Shown: piece after piece, positions 50,034-58,218 of the stretch
Layout: every line of letters starts with the position of its first letter
Numbering within the stretch: the first letter of the stretch is position 1
NCBI RefSeq assembly: GCF_009738185.1
Contig: NZ_CP046509.1
Location: 2,669,501-2,733,500, forward strand
Direction: 5' to 3'
Source of the DNA: Erwinia sorbitola
GTDB lineage: Bacteria; Pseudomonadota; Gammaproteobacteria; Enterobacterales; Enterobacteriaceae
Length of the DNA: 64,000 bases
The notes under the pieces: model-generated
What the model was told of the DNA's origin: nothing
Seen by the model: the letters and a program-made list of their open reading frames with translations, nothing else
The model's database searches: none
Translations under genes and position numbers: made by a program

Positions 50034-50969
50034 ATGTTAAAGAAAACCTGCGCTGCACTACTGCTCTGCGGAACCTTTACCTCACCGGCCTTCGCCAGTG
50101 AAAAGCTGACGCTGGTACTCGACTGGTATATCAACCCGGATCACGCGCCAATAATGGTCGCCGATCAGATCGGTGCCTTTAAAGCCGAGGGGCTGGATGT
50201 GAAGATTATTCCGCCATCGGATCCTTCCCTGCCGCCGCGCCTGGTGGCGGCTAAACAGGCCGATCTGGCTATTACCTATCAACCACAGCTGCACTTCTTC
50301 GCGGATGAAGGCCTGCCGCTGGTTCGCGTTGGCACCCTGATCAATTCGCCGCTCAATACTGTGATAACGCTGGATAAAAGCATCACCTCCCCGGCGGGCC
50401 TCAAAGGCAAGAAAATTGGTTATTCCGTCAGCGGAATTGAGCAGGCCACGCTCAACACCATGCTCCAGCAGGAAAACATCAGCCTTAAAGATACCCATCT
50501 GATTAACGTCAATTTCCAGCTTTCCAGTGCGCTGCTGGCGGGTCAGGTTGATGCGGTAATTGGCGGCTACCGTAATATTGAAGCGCAGGAGCTGAAGCTC
50601 CAGGGAAAAGATCCGGTGGTGTTTAACGTGGAAGATTACGGAGTTCCCGCTTATGACGAGCTGGTGATTGTCGCTAATCGCGATAACGTTAATGCAATAA
50701 AAGTGAAGAAATTCCTCACTGCATTGAAGAAGGGCAATGATTATTTGCAGGCGCACCCTGATGCGAGCTGGCAGCTGTTCGCTAAAGCACACCCGGAGCT
50801 GAACACCGAACTGAACCATATTGCCTGGCAGAAAACCCTGCCGTTGTTCGCGAAAGATCCGGCACATCTCGATGTAAAACGTTACGAAGCCTACGAGCAG
50901 TTCTTATTTGATAATAAGCTGATTAAGAAAATGACTCCCGTAGCGCAATACGCGGTAGAACTACGCTGA
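50034..50969 (+). CDS. thiY: ThiY, periplasmic thiamine-pyrimidine-binding protein
   Basis: This 311-residue NMT1/THI5-like binding protein has a signal peptide (1-21, AFA|SEK). The mature start KLTLVLDWYINPDHAPIMVADQIGAFKAEGLDV is typical of formylaminopyrimidine-binding ThiY. The NMT1/THI5 segments GLKGKKIGYSVSGIEQATLNTML and AVIGGYRNIEAQEL follow. It is the last gene of tenA-thiZXY, after a 34-base gap with its own ribosome-binding site (aaggaa). Confidence 0.92.
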   Translation: MLKKTCAALLLCGTFTSPAFASEKLTLVLDWYINPDHAPIMVADQIGAFKAEGLDVKIIPPSDPSLPPRLVAAKQADLAITYQPQLHFFADEGLPLVRVGTLINSPLNTVITLDKSITSPAGLKGKKIGYSVSGIEQATLNTMLQQENISLKDTHLINVNFQLSSALLAGQVDAVIGGYRNIEAQELKLQGKDPVVFNVEDYGVPAYDELVIVANRDNVNAIKVKKFLTALKKGNDYLQAHPDASWQLFAKAHPELNTELNHIAWQKTLPLFAKDPAHLDVKRYEAYEQFLFDNKLIKKMTPVAQYAVELR

Positions 50970-51019
50970 AAATGGGGCCAACCATGGGTAAACCCCGACC
51001 ACATGGCTAACACTTTAGC

Positions 51020-51039
51020 CCGGACGCGCTGACGTCCGG
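51020..51039 (+). terminator. Possible terminator of tenA-thiZXY
   Basis: The stem ccggacg / cgtccgg with loop cgctga lies about 50 bases after the thiY stop. No T-run follows, so this is weak support. Confidence 0.4.
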
Positions 51040-51207
51040 CTATTGCTGGCCTGTACGGGTAAACCGGTGAAAACATGAGTTCATCGGGTCACACTTTTGC
51101 TGCGGAATACCACGCCGTTTTACCCGCCTGTACTGAAAAATCCATTAATACTTTTGTGGTATACCGATAACTCCTGTTTAAGTTACGTTTAACGAAACGT
51201 GAACAAA

Positions 51208-51226
51208 AATGATAATAATTATCATC
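51208..51226 (+). promoter_or_regulatory. Fur box
   Basis: AATGATAATAATTATCATC is a near-perfect palindrome that matches the Fur consensus GATAATGATAATCATTATC closely. It lies about 27 bases before the start codon of the binding-protein gene, where Fur with Fe would block transcription. Confidence 0.88.
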
Positions 51227-51252
51227 TATCGACTGGCAGGGATATTTGTACC

Positions 51253-52377
51253 ATGACTATGCTTAAAACCTTACCCGCTCTGTTGTTGGCTGCCATGCCT
51301 TCACTGGCGCTAGCCACCACCTATCCGCTCACCGTGACCGATATGGACGGGCAAAAAGTGGTGATCAACCATGAACCCCAGCGGGTAATATTGCAGGACG
51401 GACGTGAAATCCTGAGTCTGGCATTGCTGGATCGCGATAACCCATTCCGCCGGGTGGTCTCCTGGAATAACCTGATGAAAAAACAGGATACTGGCAGCTG
51501 GAATATGCTGAAGAAACGCTGGCCCGAGGCGGAAAAAATTCTCGATATGGGCTTTTCCGATCAGGGAGAAGTGAATCTGGAAACGGTCATCGCTAAACAT
51601 CCCGATTTGATGATTGCCCAACTGCGTGCCAAACCTGCCCTGAAGCAGACAGGCGTACTGACGCAACTCAGCGCGCTAAATATTCCGGTGCTGTTTGTCG
51701 ATGATGAGCTGCACCCGGTACAAAATACGGCTGCCAGCGTGACCCTGCTGGGTAAAGTGCTGAACCAGGAAGCCAATGCCAAAGCGTATACCGACTTTTA
51801 CACGCAGAAGCTGAACGCCGTGCAGGCGGCCGTCAAAGATGTCTCGCCTAAGCCTGTCGTGTTTGTTGAGCCTATTGCCGGCGTTGGCGGCGGCGGCGAA
51901 TCATGCTGCTTCACTCACGGGCATAACGGCTGGGGGGCGCTGATTGAAGCTACCGGAGCGAAAAATATTGGATCCGATCTGCTGCCCGGGACCAGCGGCA
52001 CCGTAGCGGTAGAGAAAGTTATCAGTCTGAACCCGGATTACTACGTGATGAGCGGCTCAAAGCGCGGCGGTAAAGGCAACGCGGTGATCCCCCTGGGTTA
52101 CAACACCGGGATAAGCGAAATTAAAGCCAGCTTCGATCGTCTGCGCGACCGCACTGGCGTGAAGGATATCCCGGCCGTCAAGGCAGGCAAAGTTGCAGCG
52201 GTGTATCACCACTTCTATAACCATCCTTACAACATTATTGGCATCGAAATGCTGGCGAAAGACTTCTATCCGCAACAGTTCAGCCATGTTGACCCTCTCG
52301 CTGACTATCACCAGATTATCCGTACCTTTACCAAACTGCCGGATGAGCCAATTAATATCGAATATCACCCGCAGTAA
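51253..52377 (+). CDS. Periplasmic iron-siderophore-type binding protein, orphan
   Basis: This binding protein of the BtuF/FecB class is 374 residues from the ATG at 51253, which begins the signal peptide MTMLKTLPALLLAAMPSLALA. The earlier in-frame ATG at 51199 would read across the Fur box, so I reject it. The mature protein starts YPLTVTDMDGQKVVINHEPQRVILQDGREILSLALL, has the KHPDLMIAQLRAK segment, and ends with YHPQ. It has an unusual GGGGESCCFTHGHNGWGALIE loop with two Cys and two His. No permease or ATPase gene is adjacent, so it must work with a transporter elsewhere. Confidence 0.88.
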   Translation: MTMLKTLPALLLAAMPSLALATTYPLTVTDMDGQKVVINHEPQRVILQDGREILSLALLDRDNPFRRVVSWNNLMKKQDTGSWNMLKKRWPEAEKILDMGFSDQGEVNLETVIAKHPDLMIAQLRAKPALKQTGVLTQLSALNIPVLFVDDELHPVQNTAASVTLLGKVLNQEANAKAYTDFYTQKLNAVQAAVKDVSPKPVVFVEPIAGVGGGGESCCFTHGHNGWGALIEATGAKNIGSDLLPGTSGTVAVEKVISLNPDYYVMSGSKRGGKGNAVIPLGYNTGISEIKASFDRLRDRTGVKDIPAVKAGKVAAVYHHFYNHPYNIIGIEMLAKDFYPQQFSHVDPLADYHQIIRTFTKLPDEPINIEYHPQ

Positions 52378-52663
52378 TCTCCGTCCTGTCACGGCGATCC
52401 GCGCTGGCTACCGGCGCGGTCGTAACGCTTACTGCTGCAATCCCCGGTAATCCTGCTTTCCTTCCTGCGAAGCCGCTTCCAGTATGACGCTGAATATCTG
52501 CTAATAGCACTATTTGCCCATCCCTCCTCAAGCAATAACACGTAACTATCTGCTCGCACTTTCTTTTAAAACAGGCAGTTATCATAAAATGACACCAAAC
52601 ATCATTCGAAAGATAGCCTCTTGCCTTACTGTTGCATTTAAACTACACTCGGGAACATCAAGG

Positions 52664-52984
52664 ATGAAATATCAGCTACTGCACTACCGGGATCATCGCG
52701 GAAACATTCCTCTGAAAAGATGGTTTCAGACGCTGAAAAATATGCGCATGATAGCCAGAATGAATACCCGCCTGAACCGGGCAGCTGAAGGGCATTTTGG
52801 CGACCATCGTTACTTACGTGACGGTATCTGGGAAATGCGCATCCATGAAGGGCCGGGATATCGGATTTATTATGCTGTGCAGCAACGCACAATCGTGCTG
52901 CTGCTGACCGGCGGCGATAAATCAACGCAAGAGGCGGATATCTCCAGGGCAATAGACTACTGGGACGATTTTCAATCGAGGTAA
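52664..52984 (+). CDS. RelE/ParE-family toxin (HI1419-like)
   Basis: This 106-residue protein is from the ATG at 52664 (MKYQLLHYRDHRGNIPLKRWFQTLKN). The motif order RWFQTLKN, GDHRYLRDGIWEMRIHEGPGYRIYYA and LLLTGGDKSTQEADISRA fits the type II toxins typified by HI1419, a RelE/HigB-like group. These act on translation, usually as ribosome-dependent mRNA nucleases. The antitoxin gene begins four bases after its stop, in the toxin-first order usual for this group. The 286 bases upstream contain no gene. Confidence 0.88.
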   Translation: MKYQLLHYRDHRGNIPLKRWFQTLKNMRMIARMNTRLNRAAEGHFGDHRYLRDGIWEMRIHEGPGYRIYYAVQQRTIVLLLTGGDKSTQEADISRAIDYWDDFQSR

Positions 52985-52988
52985 GGAT

Positions 52989-53309
52989 ATGCACAATAAA
53001 GCGATTGAGCATGACAGCGCTGTTATCGAAATGATTCGTGAGAATCCGGGATACGCGCAGGTCTACCTGCAAACAGCACTGGAAGAAATTTATGAGGACG
53101 GCGGTATCGGTGCCTTCCTTACTGCGCTGCGCCACGTGGTGAATGCCCGCGGCGGTATCAGCGAAATAGCAGCAAAGTCCGGCCTGTCACGCGAGCAGCT
53201 ATACCGCACGCTCTCCGTTAAAGGTAACCCTACTATTAAAACCCTCACTGCGATTACTCGCGCAGCAGGTGTCCGCCTTTTTGAAGCGCCTGCCAGCGGC
53301 GCAAGTTAA
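52989..53309 (+). CDS. HigA-like antitoxin (HI1420 type)
   Basis: This 106-residue protein carries an Xre-type helix-turn-helix in its second half (GISEIAAKSGLSREQLYRTLSVKGNPTIKTLTAITRAAG). The N-terminal helix (AVIEMIRENPGYAQVYLQTALEEIYEDGG) is the usual toxin-contact region of HI1420-type antitoxins. It should neutralise the preceding toxin and, with it, repress the promoter upstream. Its start has aagg six bases before the ATG. It is normal in length. Confidence 0.9.
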   Translation: MHNKAIEHDSAVIEMIRENPGYAQVYLQTALEEIYEDGGIGAFLTALRHVVNARGGISEIAAKSGLSREQLYRTLSVKGNPTIKTLTAITRAAGVRLFEAPASGAS

Positions 53310-53358
53310 CCCGCGTTGCATTCGCAGGGGCATGCTGTGGCCTCTCACCTGAACAATG

Positions 53359-53392
53359 CTGACAATCTCACGGCATTCTGTGAGATTGTCAG
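53359..53392. terminator. Inverted repeat between the antitoxin gene and the ABC operon
   Basis: Perfect 13-bp arms, ctgacaatctcac / gtgagattgtcag, with an eight-base loop lie between convergent genes. There is no T-run on either side, so it is probably an imperfect bidirectional terminator. Confidence 0.5.
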
Positions 53393-53399
53393 CGACCAG

Positions 53400-54830
53400 T
53401 TACGGCAACACTGCCTCCGAAGATAGCCCACACGGATACTGTATCTCGCCGAAATGGATTCGACGATGGCTGATACGCTCGATTAATGCCTCATCGTGGC
53501 TGACCACCAGCAGGGCACAGTTTTGTTCTGCGGCCACCTCCACCAGCAGCTCAATGGTTTGCTGCTGTGTCAGCAGATCAAGGCGCGAGGTGGGTTCGTC
53601 GGCAAACAGAAAGACCGGATCCAGCAGCAGTACGCGCAGCAGAGCAAAACGCTGCAACTCGCCGCCCGATATCTCATCAGGATAACGATCCAGCAGCAGC
53701 GGTCGCAGCCTGAGCCGCGCCATCAGCAACGCAATGCGTTCACCGTTGAGATTATGACGTTTTACCACATCATTCAGCGCCTGACGCAGCGTCACGCGGG
53801 GTGCAAAGGCCGACGGCGGATCCTGGAAGATCTTCTGGTATTTCACCGCCGCCAGCGTGCGATCGCGCACCACATCACCGCTATCAGCGGCCAGCAGCCC
53901 GAGCAGAATATCGCCAAAGCTGCTCTTGCCGCAGCCGCTTGGCCCGGTAATGCCAATCACCTCCCCGGCATGAACGCGTAGCGACTGACCGCTGAACAGC
54001 TGTCGCCCGCCGCGGGCTTTACTCAGATTATGCGCTTCCAGTACTATCTGAGGCCCATGCGCTTTAGGTTGGCGAGCTGGCCAGCGTGCCGGATCTGCCG
54101 CCAGCAGCGCCTGAGTATAAGGATGCTGCGGCTCAGTCAGTACCTGCTGTGCACTGCCTCGCTCGACAATTTCCCCACGCATCATCACCGCCACTTCGCC
54201 ACCAATCTGCCGGGCCAGCTCAATATCGTGGGTGATAGTCAGCAGTCCGCCTCCTGCACGCACTTCCTCCAGCAGCAGCGCGATAACTTCATTACGACGC
54301 GCCACATCCAGCCCCTTGGTGGGCTCATCGGCTACAATAATATTGGCGCCTCCAGCTCGCGCGGCGGCAAAAGCGACACGCTGCGCCATTCCGCCGGAAA
54401 GCGCCTGCGGCAGGCGGTCGGCAGCATCCGCCACACCCAACGCCGCCAGATCGCACAGGGCAGCATCCCGGGCCGGCGCTTTTTTCATGGCGCGCAGAAA
54501 ACGGTAGCTCTCCGCCACCTGCTCTCCTGCACGCATGGTCGGATCAAGCGCCAGCCAGGGTTCCTGCGGCAAAATTCCCAGCCGGTGGCCCCAGAGCGCA
54601 CGCGCCGGACGGCTTGCCAGCGGCAGCGTCTGGCCATCTGTGTGCAGCTGACCGCAGGCAATCAGCCCCGGAGGAAGCGTGCCAATTACCGCCTGGGCCA
54701 GCAGGCTTTTACCAGATCCCGTTTCGCCTAACAGCGTAAACGGCTGACCGGCGCGCAGTGAAAATGACAGCGGCTGTACCGCCAGGTCACCGCCGTGGAC
54801 GGCCACCTGTTCTATATCCATCAGCATCAT
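53400..54830 (-). CDS. Fused two-domain ATPase of a peptide/nickel/opine-type ABC importer
   Basis: This 476-residue protein joins two OppD/OppF-like ATPase domains in one chain. The first has Walker A GETGSGKS (35-42), LSGGMAQR and IIVADEPTKGLD. The second has GPSGCGKSS, ISGGELQRFALLR and FLFADEPTSRLD. The fusion replaces the separate D and F subunits of most members. It overlaps the upstream permease gene by four bases (ATGA). It powers the importer encoded by the three genes before it. The substrate could be a peptide, Ni(II) or a metal-opine complex; the Zur-like box upstream of the operon favours the last. Confidence 0.88.
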   Translation of the reverse strand: MMLMDIEQVAVHGGDLAVQPLSFSLRAGQPFTLLGETGSGKSLLAQAVIGTLPPGLIACGQLHTDGQTLPLASRPARALWGHRLGILPQEPWLALDPTMRAGEQVAESYRFLRAMKKAPARDAALCDLAALGVADAADRLPQALSGGMAQRVAFAAARAGGANIIVADEPTKGLDVARRNEVIALLLEEVRAGGGLLTITHDIELARQIGGEVAVMMRGEIVERGSAQQVLTEPQHPYTQALLAADPARWPARQPKAHGPQIVLEAHNLSKARGGRQLFSGQSLRVHAGEVIGITGPSGCGKSSFGDILLGLLAADSGDVVRDRTLAAVKYQKIFQDPPSAFAPRVTLRQALNDVVKRHNLNGERIALLMARLRLRPLLLDRYPDEISGGELQRFALLRVLLLDPVFLFADEPTSRLDLLTQQQTIELLVEVAAEQNCALLVVSHDEALIERISHRRIHFGEIQYPCGLSSEAVLP

Positions 54831-55630
54831 GCTTTCTCTCTTCCTGCCAGCAGCAGCAGGCTTAATACCAGTAAAAACACCACCATCACCGGCTGCAACA
54901 GCGCATAGGGCGCTTCTTCATAATACGGCAGCAGTTCAGTCATCATCAGCCCCAGTTCCGGCGTGGGCGGCCGGACGCCAACGCTAACAAAACCCAGCGC
55001 CGCAATCGCCATAATTGCGCTGGCAGCACCAAATGCCGCCACGGTCAGCACCACCGGAGCCATCTCCGGCCATAGATGGCGGCGGAAGATCAGCCAGGGA
55101 CTCAGACCGAGCAGGCGCGAAGCCTGTACCGCAGGTGAAAGAAGTAATGGACGGGCAATCGCACGGCTGATACGGAAATACTCTACCCATAGCAGCAGCG
55201 AAATCCCGATGTAGAGCATCAGGGCGGAGTCCGGCACCAGCGCGGTTAATAGCAGCACCAGCAGCAATCCCGGCAGCGCAAGAAACGTATCGGCGAGCAG
55301 CGAAACGCCGCGATCAACCGCACCGCCGCGCCAGGCCGCCAGCACTCCGAGCAGAATGCCGGGGATCATCGCGCTCAGAACGCTTATCAGTGCCAGCCCC
55401 AGCGACAGGCGGATCGCCGCGGTCAGACGGGCAAACAGCGAACGCCCGAGATGATCATAACCAAAGGGTGCGCTGAGATCGGGCCATTGCAGCGCCAGCA
55501 TCAGTTTTTGCCGCAGCGGATCCTGTGGCCACAGCAGCGGCAGGACAAAAGCAAATACCACCAGCAGTAACAGCAGCCCCGCTCCGGCGCGCTGCGCCAG
55601 CGAACTGCGGCGCACAATATTCATCATCAT
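54827..55630 (-). CDS. DppC/NikC-type ABC permease
   Basis: This 267-residue inner-membrane permease has about six helices and the DppC-type core. PFGYDHLGRSLFARL lies near residues 57-71, and the EAA-like loop SRLLGLSPWLIFRRHLWPEMAPVVL contacts the ATPase. The C-terminus is abrupt (LLAGREKA). It overlaps its neighbours at both ends by four bases. It pairs with the DppB-type permease to form the channel. Confidence 0.88.
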   Translation of the reverse strand: MMMNIVRRSSLAQRAGAGLLLLLVVFAFVLPLLWPQDPLRQKLMLALQWPDLSAPFGYDHLGRSLFARLTAAIRLSLGLALISVLSAMIPGILLGVLAAWRGGAVDRGVSLLADTFLALPGLLLVLLLTALVPDSALMLYIGISLLLWVEYFRISRAIARPLLLSPAVQASRLLGLSPWLIFRRHLWPEMAPVVLTVAAFGAASAIMAIAALGFVSVGVRPPTPELGLMMTELLPYYEEAPYALLQPVMVVFLLVLSLLLLAGREKA

Positions 55631-56562
55631 GGGTTTTTCCTCCGCGGATCCAGCCAGTAACAGAGCCCGTCACTCAGCGTATTAAGCAGAACAAACATCA
55701 GCCCCATAATCAGAGCCGTTCCCTGAATCATCGGTACATCACGGGCGAAAATTGCATGTACCAGCGCGTGACCGATACCCGGCCAGGCAAACAGCGTTTC
55801 CACCACTATCACGCCTTCAATCAGGTAGATAAACTGCACGCTGAGATACGTCACCAGCGGCACGCTGACGTTACGCAGCCCGTGCTGCCAAAAAAGCTGA
55901 GACTCTGTCAGCCCTTTAGTGCGGCCAAACTGATACCAGGCTGAATCTGTTACCTGACGCATAGCATTACGCGCCACCCGGCTGGAAACCGCCGCCAGCC
56001 CGAGCGCCAGCGTCAGCGCAGGCAGCAGCACATGCTGCACCTCCCCATAGCCAGCTGCGGGCAGCCAGCCAAGGCCCAGAGCAAAAATCAGTACCAGAAT
56101 CAGCCCCAGCACAAAATGCGGTAGCGCGCGCAGGGAGGTGGAGATCGCCAGCAGCAGACGATCCAGTTTTCCGCCGGGAGCAAGCCCGGCCAGGATCCCC
56201 AGCGGCGGGCCGAGCAGCAGTGACAGCAGCAGTGCCACCGCCGCCAGCAGCAGAGTCTGCCCCAGCTGATGGTTAATCTCTTCCATCACCGGCGCACCCG
56301 ACACCAGCGAATTGCCAGGATTAACGTGCAGCAGCTGGATAAACCAGTCCGCCAGCGCCTGCCAGGCCGGGCGATCCAGCCCCAGCTCCTGCTGAACCGC
56401 GCTGGCCGCAGAGGCGTCAACACGGTCGTAGCCATAACGCCCGGCGGCGATACGCCAGGCAATATCCCCCGGCAGAGAACGCATCAGCACAAAGGTAAGG
56501 CTCCCTACTAACAGCGCCACCATACCGGCCTGCAACAGGCGGTAGCCAAGTATCCGGATCAT
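55627..56562 (-). CDS. DppB/NikB-type ABC permease
   Basis: This 311-residue inner-membrane permease opens with ILGYRLLQAGMVALLVGSLTFVLMRSLPGD, the usual DppB start. It has LLGPPLGILAGL, the loop GRTKGLTESQLFWQHGLRNVSVPLVTYL, and FAWPGIGHALVHAIFARDVPMIQG near the C-terminus. It overlaps both neighbours by four bases (ATGA), so the whole operon is translationally coupled. Confidence 0.9.
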   Translation of the reverse strand: MIRILGYRLLQAGMVALLVGSLTFVLMRSLPGDIAWRIAAGRYGYDRVDASAASAVQQELGLDRPAWQALADWFIQLLHVNPGNSLVSGAPVMEEINHQLGQTLLLAAVALLLSLLLGPPLGILAGLAPGGKLDRLLLAISTSLRALPHFVLGLILVLIFALGLGWLPAAGYGEVQHVLLPALTLALGLAAVSSRVARNAMRQVTDSAWYQFGRTKGLTESQLFWQHGLRNVSVPLVTYLSVQFIYLIEGVIVVETLFAWPGIGHALVHAIFARDVPMIQGTALIMGLMFVLLNTLSDGLCYWLDPRRKNP

Positions 56563-58082
56563 TCACTCCACCTCATGTTCTCCAGCCCGAAAGTGCGCTC
56601 GAAGGGGTCGAGTGTGGCTCCGCTCAGACGTTTTGATACGGCGGCCGTCTGCTGATACCAGGCTACCGGAATCGCCGGCAGCTCAGTTTGCAGGATGCGC
56701 GTCAGCTGCTGGCGTTCAGTCTGGCTTTTTGCCACATTGCGACCCTGTACTAAGTCGGCCAGGGTTTGATTAAAGGTGGCGTTGCTCCAGTTCATGGCCC
56801 CCCAGTCTCCGCCCTGCGGCGCATAGTCCTGTAACAGCGTACCAAGCAGATCCGGCGTCAGCGCAAAGTTACGAGCAACCAGTGCCAGCTCCAGCGTACC
56901 GTCATGATGTTTTGCGGCGATTTCCCCAGAGTTGGTGGTGTTGATTGTCAGCTGAATTCCCACATCCCTGAGCTGCTGCTGGATAGCGGCAGCAATCAGC
57001 GGCAGCTCAGGACGATCCGGATAGGTAGTCAGCGTCAGTGTGAACGGCTGGCCATTGCGTTGCAGAATGCCATCGGCACCCGTTTTCCAGCCGAGCTCCT
57101 CCAGCAGCGCCTGTGCCTGCTGCGGCTGATAGACCAGCGGGGTCAGGCCGGGGTTATGCCACTGAGCGACAGAGGGAGGGAAAAGCTGATCGGCCGCAGC
57201 CGGATAGCGCAGAATGGCGCGCGCAATACCCTGGCGATCGAGGGCCATACTTAAGGCCTGGCGCACGCGCGCATCATTCAGTAACGGGTGCCCTGCGTTC
57301 ACCTTCAACAGCACGCTACGCGGAATTGAGACCGCCATCAGCTCTATTTTGCGGTTGTTTTTCAGGCGGCTGCGGCTGGCGGGATCGAGATTTAACACCA
57401 TATCGGCGTTACCACTCTCGGCCAGCAGTGCACGGGTTTCAGCACGGCCAACAGCCATATAGCTGGCCTGTTCGATGGCGGGCGCATGGCCCCAGTAGTC
57501 GTGAAAACGTGTCACTGTCAGCTTCTGCGGCGCCTGAAGTGACGTCAGGCGATACGGGCCGCTGCCAATAATCTGCACCACTTTATGTGAGTTGTCATAC
57601 GAGGCGGGCGCAAGGATCTGAGCGCGGTTCTCTGCCAGCATACTGAGCAATGGCGTAAATGGCTGGCTAAGGGTGATCAGCACCTGTCCATTCTCAGCAC
57701 GGATAGCGGTAACAGGGGCTTTATCCAGCAGGCCTGGCTTACTGCGTGATACCTCCAGCGCGTTCACTACGCTTTCCGCACTTAATGCACTGCCATCATG
57801 GAATTTTACGCCCGGGCGCAGGGTAAAGCGCCATAGCCGGCCGTTGTCGGAAACGCTCCAGTTCGTCGCCAGACCTGGCAGCGGCTGACCGCTGCTGTCG
57901 GCATTGACCAGGGTTTCAACAATCGACATTTTTAAGAAGATATCGCCAGAGAGCGTGGGATCGGTGCCTTTGATTTCAAAAGGGGCAACCAGCGTGGCGA
58001 TGCGCTCAGGGGCGGCGCTGGCCGGGAGAGCAGCCGCAGCCAGCATCAAAACCAGCAGCGGCGGGCGTACAAATTTTTGCAT
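56559..58082 (-). CDS. Periplasmic binding protein of the DppA/NikA family
   Basis: This 507-residue extracellular solute-binding protein (family 5) has a signal peptide (1-23, ASA|APE). It continues with LSGDIFLKMSIVETLVNADSSGQPLPGLATNWSVSDNGRLWRFTLRPGVKFHDGSAL and the RVRQALSMALDRQGIARAIL segment. It ends with AIPVAWYQQTAAVSKRL-type sequence. It is the first gene of a four-gene importer. Family 5 proteins bind peptides, nickel, haem or metal-opine complexes, and the sequence alone does not decide between these. A Zur-like box lies 66 to 88 bases upstream of its start. Confidence 0.88.
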   Translation of the reverse strand: MQKFVRPPLLVLMLAAAALPASAAPERIATLVAPFEIKGTDPTLSGDIFLKMSIVETLVNADSSGQPLPGLATNWSVSDNGRLWRFTLRPGVKFHDGSALSAESVVNALEVSRSKPGLLDKAPVTAIRAENGQVLITLSQPFTPLLSMLAENRAQILAPASYDNSHKVVQIIGSGPYRLTSLQAPQKLTVTRFHDYWGHAPAIEQASYMAVGRAETRALLAESGNADMVLNLDPASRSRLKNNRKIELMAVSIPRSVLLKVNAGHPLLNDARVRQALSMALDRQGIARAILRYPAAADQLFPPSVAQWHNPGLTPLVYQPQQAQALLEELGWKTGADGILQRNGQPFTLTLTTYPDRPELPLIAAAIQQQLRDVGIQLTINTTNSGEIAAKHHDGTLELALVARNFALTPDLLGTLLQDYAPQGGDWGAMNWSNATFNQTLADLVQGRNVAKSQTERQQLTRILQTELPAIPVAWYQQTAAVSKRLSGATLDPFERTFGLENMRWSE

Positions 58083-58147
58083 CAGTGTATCAATCCTTTA
58101 TCCAGAGAAATGGAACAACGCAGGCTGCCGCCCGCGCTGCGGATGAT

Positions 58148-58170
58148 AACTGTTACTTTATAACATTACA
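58148..58170 (-). promoter_or_regulatory. Zur-like box upstream of the ABC importer
   Basis: The core TGTTA-cttta-TAACA fits the enterobacterial Zur consensus TGTTA-TANTA-TAACA. By eye about 17 of 22 defined positions of the extended consensus agree. It lies upstream of the family 5 binding-protein gene on the minus strand. If real, the importer responds to zinc shortage. Confidence 0.55.
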
Positions 58171-58190
58171 ATTGGCAATCTGTGGTTACA

Positions 58191-58214
58191 ATTCCCCCAC
58201 TTTCATGGGGGAAT
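58191..58214 (-). terminator. Probable terminator of melA-melB
   Basis: The stem attccccca / tgggggaat with loop ctttca lies just after the melB stop, read on the minus strand. Only a short T-tract follows. It also separates the mel operon from the Zur-like promoter of the next operon. Confidence 0.65.
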
Positions 58215-58218
58215 ATTC

